From positions 1 through 14,626 of the forward strand of contig CAYLSO010000059.1 of assembly GCA_964386525.1 (NCBI GenBank): a stretch of DNA of 14,626 nt. Reading direction: 5' to 3'. The stretch's first letter is position 1. The number at the start of each line of letters is the position of its first letter. The stretch is from CAYLSO01 sp964386525. GTDB lineage: Bacteria; Eisenbacteria; RBG-16-71-46; DASYSL01. This document shows, piece after piece, positions 6,354 through 11,256 of this stretch. A program made the translations under genes and the position numbers. The notes beneath the pieces were generated by a model. The model had not been told where the DNA came from and made no database searches. It saw only the letters and a program-made list of their open reading frames with translations.

Positions 6354-6632
6354 TTGCGCATCGCCCGGGTCGTCGGCAACGTGATCGCCACGATCAAGCA
6401 CCCGGCGCTGGTCGGCGCCAAGCTGCTGCTGGTCGACGAGGAAGATCCGGCCGGCGGCACGCGCGGCCGGCCGCTCTTGGCGCTCGACACGGTGGACGCC
6501 GGCGAAGGCGACCGGGTGCTCGTCCTCGACGAGGGCAACTGCGCCGCCCAGGTGCTGAGGGCGCCGCGCGGCCCGGTGCGCACGGTGATCGTCGGAGTCG
6601 TCGACGAGGTGGATCCCGAGCCGCGCCCCTAG
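6354..6632 (+). CDS. BMC-P shell pentamer protein (EutN/CcmL family), third copy
   Basis: A 92-residue EutN/CcmL-type protein. The frame is open well upstream, but the family start MRIARVVGNVIATIKHPALV begins at TTG 6354, preceded by GGAG (6343-6346) at seven bases, so I chose it. Family features are GAKLLLVDEED, LALDTVDAGEGDRVLVLDEGNCA (the GSSAR-type turn is degenerate) and RTVIVGVVDEVD. Having three different pentamers in one operon is uncommon; in Haliangium the three can cap vertices interchangeably. The next gene starts 22 bases later. Confidence 0.94.
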   Translation: MRIARVVGNVIATIKHPALVGAKLLLVDEEDPAGGTRGRPLLALDTVDAGEGDRVLVLDEGNCAAQVLRAPRGPVRTVIVGVVDEVDPEPRP

Positions 6633-6654
6633 GGCGCGGCGCAACGGAGAGTCG

Positions 6655-6879
6655 GTGCCGATCTACGAGTATCGCTGCGGCCGCTGCGGCCGCGTCTACG
6701 AGGAATGGTTGGGCCAGGGCGCCCCGGCGCCCCCGGCCTGTCCGGAGTGCGGCCACGAGGGCCGCGAGCGCGTGCCGTCCGGCTTCGCGATCGCCGTCGC
6801 GACGGGGACGGAGCGCGCCAAGGGCACGGGTCCCGCCCGCGCGTGCGCGGGCGGCGGTCCCTGCGGCTGCGCTTCCTGA
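6655..6879 (+). CDS. FmdB-family zinc ribbon protein
   Basis: A 74-residue protein from GTG 6655, with GGAG (6646-6649) five bases upstream. It opens MPIYEYRCGRCG, the hallmark of the FmdB/CxxC_CxxC regulatory-like family. It has two CxxC pairs (C8-C11 and C29-C32) to bind one zinc ion. The second half is Gly/Ala-rich, and the tail has three more cysteines (C64, C70, C72 in CAGGGPCGC), a feature also seen in some relatives. The biochemical role of these proteins is unknown; FmdB was proposed as a regulator of formamidase and amidase genes. It is 22 bases after the last shell gene and 18 bases before the HU gene. I infer no direct link to the shell. Confidence 0.9.
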   Translation: MPIYEYRCGRCGRVYEEWLGQGAPAPPACPECGHEGRERVPSGFAIAVATGTERAKGTGPARACAGGGPCGCAS

Positions 6880-6897
6880 GCGCTCGGAGGTGACGGG

Positions 6898-7212
6898 ATG
6901 ACGAAGGCGGACCTAGTCGAGGAAATCTCGGCCAAGACCGGTGTCTCGAAGAACCACACGGCGCTGATCGTCGATGACCTGCTGGAGGCCATCTCCAAGG
7001 CGCTCTCCGACGGGCAGCATCTCGAGATCCGCGGCTTCGGCACCTTCAAGGTGCGCGAGCGCCGAGCCCGCCGCGCCCGCAACCCGCGCAGCGGAGAAGA
7101 GGTGCTGGTGCCCGCCAAGCTCGTCCCCGTCTTCAAACCGTCCAAGGAGTTGAAGGCTCTCATCGCCGCCGGCCTCACGTCCACACCGGACGCCGGCTCG
7201 ACATCCGCCTAG
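6898..7212 (+). CDS. HU/IHF-family DNA-binding protein
   Basis: A 104-residue nucleoid-type protein. It begins MTKADLVEEISAKTGVSKNH with a good Shine-Dalgarno (GGAGGTGA, 6885-6892, five bases before ATG). The DNA-binding signature is GFGTFKVRERRARRARNPRS (49-68), with the beta-arm proline in NPRSGEE and VPAKLVPVFKPSKELK at the end of the core. The family binds and bends DNA as homo- or heterodimers. The core is about 90 residues; a short Ser/Thr-rich tail (GLTSTPDAGSTSA) is extra. Sequence alone does not separate HU from IHF alpha or beta. Members near rpsA in other bacteria are often annotated ihfB, but here rpsA is 7 kb away. Confidence 0.95.
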   Translation: MTKADLVEEISAKTGVSKNHTALIVDDLLEAISKALSDGQHLEIRGFGTFKVRERRARRARNPRSGEEVLVPAKLVPVFKPSKELKALIAAGLTSTPDAGSTSA

Positions 7213-7233
7213 CGGTCCGGCTCACCGGTCCGC
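7212..7233 (+). promoter_or_regulatory. Hairpin between the HU gene and the small ribosomal-type gene
   Basis: GCGGTCCGG (7212-7220) and CCGGTCCGC (7225-7233) form a nine-position stem with one central T-T mismatch and the loop CTCA. It begins at the last base of the HU stop codon. It may stabilise the upstream message or set the ratio of the two products. There is no T-run, so it is not a standard terminator. Confidence 0.35.
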
Positions 7234-7263
7234 CGGCGGCCAACCAGGAGGAATCGCCCGCGC

Positions 7264-7359
7264 ATGGGTTCGGGAAAGAAGCGGAAGCGCAAGAAGATCG
7301 CCACGCACAAGCGGAAGAAGCGCCTGCGCAAGAATCGCCACAAGAAGCGCAAGGTCTAG
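7264..7359 (+). CDS. 31-residue Lys/Arg-rich peptide, COX24/AURKAIP1-type (mS38/bS22-like) small ribosomal protein
   Basis: ATG 7264 to TAG 7357-7359 encodes 31 residues of which 19 are Lys or Arg. It opens MGSGKKRKRKK and continues IATHKRKKRLRKNRHKKRKV. This matches the short bacterial proteins with a COX24/AURKAIP1 domain, whose mitochondrial relatives include ribosomal protein mS38 and whose mycobacterial counterpart is the small-subunit protein bS22. These peptides thread into rRNA near the decoding region; binding here is inferred. AGGAGG (7246-7251) lies 12 bases upstream, rather far, but no closer start exists. It follows HU by 51 bases. A Thx-like ribosomal peptide is a less likely alternative. 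Gene finders commonly miss genes this short. Confidence 0.85.
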   Translation: MGSGKKRKRKKIATHKRKKRLRKNRHKKRKV

Positions 7360-7365
7360 GAGGCA

Positions 7366-7408
7366 CGGCGGGGCCCGCGGGGGATTCCCCCAGCCCGCGG
7401 GCCCGCCG
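7366..7408 (+). promoter_or_regulatory. Very stable hairpin just upstream of the RNase gene
   Basis: CGGCGGGGCCCGCGGG (7366-7381) pairs with CCCGCGGGCCCGCCG (7394-7408) over 15 bp with a single bulged G. The apex holds a further GGGGG/CCCCC (7379-7383 with 7387-7391) alternative. It ends five bases before the RNase ATG at 7414 and no T-run follows. It could be a rho-independent-like end for the HU/small-peptide message, but its position also covers the place where the RNase ribosome site should be, so control of RNase translation or stability is plausible. Confidence 0.6.
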
Positions 7409-7413
7409 CTCTG

Positions 7414-9297
7414 ATGCGCCACCGGAGGCATTCCCGCCCGGCGGCGCGCGCCGGGCGGCCGCAGCGGCGGCGCGGGGTTCGCGAGCGCGCCCCCGACGCG
7501 GCAGTACCGCGGCTACTCGGGCACGTCGAGGTCCTGCACGGGACCTCCTGGTTCGTGCCCGCCGGGCGCGTGCGGCGCGGTCGACGGCCCCTGGCGCCGG
7601 CTCCCGGTCCGGGGCCGGAAGCCGGTGACTACGTCATCGCCGAGTGCCCGTGGGAAGAGGACCTGGCCCACGTCGTCGAGGTCCTCGGGAGAGAAGACGA
7701 CCCGCGCTGGGACAACCAGGCCGTGCTGTCGCGCCACCGCTGGCCGACCCGCTTCGCGCGGGCGGCCCTCGAGGAGGCGCGCGCCGCCCCGTCCCCCGAC
7801 CGCCCCACCGAGGGCCGGGTGGACCTGCGCGACCGGGTCGCGTTCACCATGGACCCGGACGACGCCGCCGACTTCGACGACGCCCTGTCGTGGCGGCGGC
7901 TCGGGCCCGGCCTGGCCGAGGTCGGCGTGCACATCGCGGACGTCACGTGGTACGTGGCGGCGGGCTCCGCCCTCGACACCGAGGCCCGCGCCCGCGCCAC
8001 CAGCGTCTACCTTGCGGGGCAGGCGGTGCCGATGCTGCCGGAGCGGCTCTCGTCGGACCTGTGCTCGCTCGTCCCGGGGCGCGAGCGCTACACGCTCTCC
8101 GTCCTGGCGGAGATGGACGACAAGGGCGCTGTGCAACGCTACCGGATCTGCGAGGGCTGGATCCGGAGCCGCGCCCGCCTCAGCTACGAGTCGGGGCAGG
8201 CGGTGCTCGACGGGTGCGAGGCGACGGATCCGGAAGTCGAGCTGGGGCTGCGCGCCCTGGCGGCGCTGGCCGCCCGCCTGGGAGAGCGGCGGCGGAGCCG
8301 CGGCGCGCTCGACCTCGACGTGCCGGAGGTCAAAGCGCGGGTGGCCGACGACGGGCGCACGATCTCGCTGGAGCGGCGCGCGCACCGGCTGGCCCACCGC
8401 ATCGTCGAGGAGTTCATGCTGCTCGCCAACACGCTCGTCGGGGAAGAGGCAGAGCGGCGCGGAGGGCCTTTCCTGTTCCGCGTCCACGAGCCGCCGCCGC
8501 TCGGCAAGCTCGGCACCCTGGAGATGCAGCTGAAAGCGCTCGGGCTGCCGCGCCTGGGCGGGGCGGACGATGTGGCGCGGTCGCTACAGCGGCTCCTGGC
8601 CTTCCCGGTGCCGGAGGAGAAGCGGCGCCTCGTCCACCAGCTGGTGCTGCGCGCTCTGTCGCGCGCCGCGTACCGGTCGACGGACCTCGGCCACTTCGGG
8701 CTGGGCACGCGGGGGTACTGCCACTTCACCTCCCCGATCCGGCGCTACCCGGACCTGTTCAACCACCGGCAGGTCCGCCACTGGCTGACCGAGCCGGCGG
8801 GGAAGGCGGGCCGCGCGGGTTGGCGGCGGCGCCTCGACGACGAGACGCGGCTGCTCGAAGAGCAGTACTCCGAGGGCCTGGCGGGCCTCGCCAAGCACTG
8901 CACCGACGGGGAGTGGACGGCGATGGAGGCGGAGCGCGAATCGGTGCGCGTCAAGTCGCTGCGTTTCCTGGTGCCGTTCCTGGGCGAAGAGTACGAGGGC
9001 ACCGTGGTCGGAGCCGTCGACCGCGGCCTGTTCGTGGAGCTCGATGCCCACCCGGTGGACGGGTTCTGCCGGGTGGCGGACGCGATCGACGACGATTTCC
9101 GCCTCGACGAGGCGGGCGTGCGACTGGTGGGCCGCCGCACCCGCCGCCGCTTCTCGCTCGGGGATCGCGTACGGGTGGCGATCGCGCGCATCGACGTGCC
9201 GGCGCGCGAGCTGGAGTTGTCGCTGGTCACGCCGCGGCCGCGCGTAAGCCGCGGCCGCCAAGCCAGAGCGCTGCGGCGCTCGGGAGGAAGACTGTGA
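7414..9297 (+). CDS. RNase R-like 3'-5' exoribonuclease (RNB domain), short N-terminus
   Basis: A 627-residue RNase II/R-family enzyme that should degrade RNA processively from the 3' end, releasing 5'-nucleotides. The catalytic RNB motif is FTMDPDDAADFDDAL (144-158) with the expected aspartates D147, D153, D155 and D156. Other RNB motifs are GVHIADVTWYV, LPERLSSDLCSL and TSPIRRYPDLFNHR. One cold-shock-like segment precedes it (GHVEVLHGTSWFVPAGR at about 36-52, GDYVIAECPW at 71-80), and an S1 domain lies near 525-605 (EGTVVGAVDRGLFVEL). E. coli RNase R is about 813 residues, with a helix-turn-helix, two cold-shock domains and a Lys-rich tail; those extras are absent or reduced. ATG 7414 has no ribosome site, and a hairpin abuts it, so the start is uncertain; upstream frame is open to 7360. 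Confidence 0.92.
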   Translation: MRHRRHSRPAARAGRPQRRRGVRERAPDAAVPRLLGHVEVLHGTSWFVPAGRVRRGRRPLAPAPGPGPEAGDYVIAECPWEEDLAHVVEVLGREDDPRWDNQAVLSRHRWPTRFARAALEEARAAPSPDRPTEGRVDLRDRVAFTMDPDDAADFDDALSWRRLGPGLAEVGVHIADVTWYVAAGSALDTEARARATSVYLAGQAVPMLPERLSSDLCSLVPGRERYTLSVLAEMDDKGAVQRYRICEGWIRSRARLSYESGQAVLDGCEATDPEVELGLRALAALAARLGERRRSRGALDLDVPEVKARVADDGRTISLERRAHRLAHRIVEEFMLLANTLVGEEAERRGGPFLFRVHEPPPLGKLGTLEMQLKALGLPRLGGADDVARSLQRLLAFPVPEEKRRLVHQLVLRALSRAAYRSTDLGHFGLGTRGYCHFTSPIRRYPDLFNHRQVRHWLTEPAGKAGRAGWRRRLDDETRLLEEQYSEGLAGLAKHCTDGEWTAMEAERESVRVKSLRFLVPFLGEEYEGTVVGAVDRGLFVELDAHPVDGFCRVADAIDDDFRLDEAGVRLVGRRTRRRFSLGDRVRVAIARIDVPARELELSLVTPRPRVSRGRQARALRRSGGRL

Positions 9298-10358
9298 ACC
9301 GAATCACGACCCCGGAACGTCGCGCGGCGACGCGCGTCGACGCGCGCCTGCCGCTGCAGCTCACCGAGCCGGACAGCCGGCTCGTGGTCACCACGGAGAG
9401 CCTGGACCTGAGCAAGAGCGGCGTCGGCTGCCGCACGCCGGATTACCTGGCGCCGCTCTCCAAGGTGGCGCTGACCATCATCCTGCCCCCGTTCGGCACG
9501 CTGTCGCGCGCCCCGCGCAGCTTGCGCGCCGAGGGCGTGGTCGTGCGCTGCGACCCGGTCCCGGCGGGGCCCGACGACGAGGGCGCCGACCCCGAGTACG
9601 AGCTGGCGTGCTGCTTCACCGCCCTCTCCGAGGACGCCCAGACGGTGCTCGACGCCTTCGTCGCCTGGCGCCTGCTGCGCACCGTGCGGGCCGAGGAGGA
9701 GCGCGCCGCGCCGCACGTCCGGCCCCCGGTGCGCACCGCGGCCCACAGCCGCTCCGGCCCACGGCGCCCGAGCCCGGGAGCCGCGCCGCGCGGCGGCGGG
9801 CGAGGCCGTCCGGGAACCGGCCCGCGCTACTCCGACAGGACGGGGCCCCGTGAGGCCGCCCACCGCGGGAGCGCGCCGCACGGCCGCCCGCGCCGCGACG
9901 ATCCCGGCCGCAGTAGGGTCGATCGGCCACGCCCCGGCGCCCCGCCGCGCTCCGGCGCCGGCCGGCCCGCCGGTCCGCCCGGCGAAGACCAGCCCCGCTC
10001 CGGCGCCCGGCGGGGCCCGCGGCCGGACGCCGAGCGTCCCCGCGGCGGTCCGCGCGGAGAGCGTCGCGGCCCGGAGCGCCGCGGCGGCGAGCGCCACGGC
10101 GGCGAGCGGCCGCCCGGCCCTCGTCCCCGGAGACCCGGGGGACACCCGGCAAGAAGCGGCCACGAGCCGGGAGGCGTCTCCCGCCACGCCCGCCGCCCGC
10201 CAGAGGGTGGCGCCCCGGAGTCGGCGGCGCGCGACAGCGGACCGGGGCCCGCGGGTGAGGCCCCGCGGCAGTGGGGCCGCCGGCCCGCGCGCAAGCCGCA
10301 CGGCCGCCCCCCCGAGAAGGGTGAGGGCCCGGCGAACCCGCGCGGCCGGAAGGACTAG
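9294..10358 (+). CDS. PilZ-domain protein with long Arg/Gly/Pro-rich disordered tail
   Basis: A 354-residue protein whose GTG start at 9294 overlaps the RNase stop (GTGA), with GGGAGGA upstream (9282-9288). Residues about 7-130 form a PilZ domain: the R-x-x-x-R motif (R10, R14) and D-x-S-x-x-G motif (D38, S40, G43 in LDLSKSGVGC) are the c-di-GMP contacts in this family. From about residue 135 to the end, some 220 residues are almost only Arg, Gly, Pro, Ala, Ser, Glu, Asp and His, with repeats such as GERRGPERRGGERHGGERPP. Long hydrophobic or aromatic stretches are absent, so this part should be disordered and strongly basic. Such RGG-like tails commonly bind RNA, which fits translational coupling to an exoribonuclease. 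The tail's frame ends six bases before the next ATG, supporting it as real; reading-frame errors in such GC-rich DNA cannot be excluded. Confidence 0.82.
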   Translation: MNRITTPERRAATRVDARLPLQLTEPDSRLVVTTESLDLSKSGVGCRTPDYLAPLSKVALTIILPPFGTLSRAPRSLRAEGVVVRCDPVPAGPDDEGADPEYELACCFTALSEDAQTVLDAFVAWRLLRTVRAEEERAAPHVRPPVRTAAHSRSGPRRPSPGAAPRGGGRGRPGTGPRYSDRTGPREAAHRGSAPHGRPRRDDPGRSRVDRPRPGAPPRSGAGRPAGPPGEDQPRSGARRGPRPDAERPRGGPRGERRGPERRGGERHGGERPPGPRPRRPGGHPARSGHEPGGVSRHARRPPEGGAPESAARDSGPGPAGEAPRQWGRRPARKPHGRPPEKGEGPANPRGRKD

Positions 10359-10364
10359 CCGCGC

Positions 10365-11246
10365 ATGGGCGTGGCCGTTCCGCGGCCTCCATTCGCGCTG
10401 GCCCGGGTGGTGGGAGGGGAAGCACTCGGCGTCGCGCTGGGGCTGGCGCTGCGCGCCCGCGGCGTCGCACACGCCGTCGACCTCGTCACCTCGGACCCCG
10501 AGGCGCTGCGGGCCGCGCAGGCCGCCGGCCTCCCCGCTGCGGGCCGGGCCGGTCTGCTCAGCGGGGAGCCCGACGCCGTCTTCCTCGCCGGCTCTGTGGC
10601 GCAGGCCGAGGTGGAGGTCGGCGAGTTCGCCCGCCGGGCCCCACCGCCGCTGGTGCAGGACCTGGCCGCGGTGAAACGGCCGCCCCTGCTCGCCGCCGCC
10701 CGCTCGCTCGAGCGGCATCCCGGCCTGCTCTTCGTGGGCGCCCATCCGCTGCTCGAGGGGCGGATCATCCTGACCCCTGCCGCCGAGATGTTCGCCGGCG
10801 TGCCCGTGGTTCTCTGCCCGCTCGAGGGTGTGACGCCAGCCGCCCTGGCCTCGGCGGAACGCGTCTGGCGCCTGCTCGGCGCCGAGCCGGTCGTCCTCAG
10901 CGCCGAGGAGCACGACCGCTGCCTGGCGCTCACCGCGCAGCTACCCTGGCTGGCCGCGGCCCTGCTCGCGGAGATGGGAGCGGCCGCCCTGGCCCCCGCC
11001 AGCCCCGAGGAGCAATTCGTCGGCCCGCGCTTCCTGCGGGCCACCGCGGCTGCGCTCGACGGCGAGCGCGAGCGCGAGGCCTTGGTCCGCAACGCCGACT
11101 GCATCGCGCCGCTGACGCGCCGCCTGGCGCGTTCTCTGGACGAGCTCGCCAGCGTGCTCGAGCAGGCCCCGGACGACGGCATGGCGCGGGCGTTCTCCCG
11201 CTGCGCCGCCGCCGCGGCCTTTCGCCGCCGCTTCGCGGCGGACTGA
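10365..11246 (+). CDS. TyrA-like prephenate dehydrogenase family protein, divergent
   Basis: A 293-residue protein. Identification rests on several weak features plus context. It has a Rossmann-like start ALARVVGGEALGVALGLALR (11-30), VQDLAAVKRPPL (97-108, resembling the V-x-D-V-x-S-x-K segment of TyrA), the substrate-loop His in GAHPLLEGR (H127), LSAEEHDRCLALTAQLPWL (178-196) and GPRFLRATA (220-228), like G-x-x-F-x-x-T-T-R. It lies directly before aroA, the usual TyrA place. In known enzymes the oxidative decarboxylation of prephenate gives 4-hydroxyphenylpyruvate with NAD(P). Here the G-x-G-x-x-G motif reads GGEALG and the S-H-L-P-H motif reads AQLPWL, so two known positions are lost. It may be a degenerate or altered-specificity enzyme. 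GGAAGGA (10348-10354) sits ten bases upstream. Confidence 0.72.
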   Translation: MGVAVPRPPFALARVVGGEALGVALGLALRARGVAHAVDLVTSDPEALRAAQAAGLPAAGRAGLLSGEPDAVFLAGSVAQAEVEVGEFARRAPPPLVQDLAAVKRPPLLAAARSLERHPGLLFVGAHPLLEGRIILTPAAEMFAGVPVVLCPLEGVTPAALASAERVWRLLGAEPVVLSAEEHDRCLALTAQLPWLAAALLAEMGAAALAPASPEEQFVGPRFLRATAAALDGEREREALVRNADCIAPLTRRLARSLDELASVLEQAPDDGMARAFSRCAAAAAFRRRFAAD

Positions 11247-11256
11247 GGGAGCCCCC

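Larger units (their letters stand above)
4499..6632 (+). other. Bacterial microcompartment shell gene cluster (2 BMC-H, 1 BMC-T, 3 BMC-P) without cargo genes
   Basis: Six consecutive genes encode BMC shell proteins, separated by 19, 9, 1, 15 and 20 bases. The order is BMC-H, BMC-H, BMC-P, BMC-T, BMC-P, BMC-P. Hexamers and trimers tile facets and pentamers cap vertices, so the set could in principle build a closed polyhedral shell. No aldehyde or alcohol dehydrogenase, phosphotransacylase, RuBisCO, lyase, glycyl-radical enzyme or aldolase lies among or beside them. The composition (several BMC-P types and a BMC-T with a dedicated BMC-H) recalls the Haliangium ochraceum shell, whose genes are also separated from clear cargo. 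Cargo is probably encoded elsewhere in the genome. This grouping is seen directly; function is unknown. Confidence 0.9.

Noticed and set aside
6655..6879. FmdB-type protein as microcompartment cargo
   Set aside because: It has no amphipathic encapsulation helix at either end, and such zinc ribbon genes are common in unrelated contexts.
9616..10470. 284-codon antisense frame over the PilZ tail
   Set aside because: Low-complexity Arg/Gly/Ala/Pro sequence on both strands; no start signal and no domain.
9850..10674. 274-codon alternative frame over the PilZ tail and the TyrA-like gene start
   Set aside because: It runs from inside one gene into another without motifs. The PilZ frame continues without a break from a real domain and ends just before the next gene.
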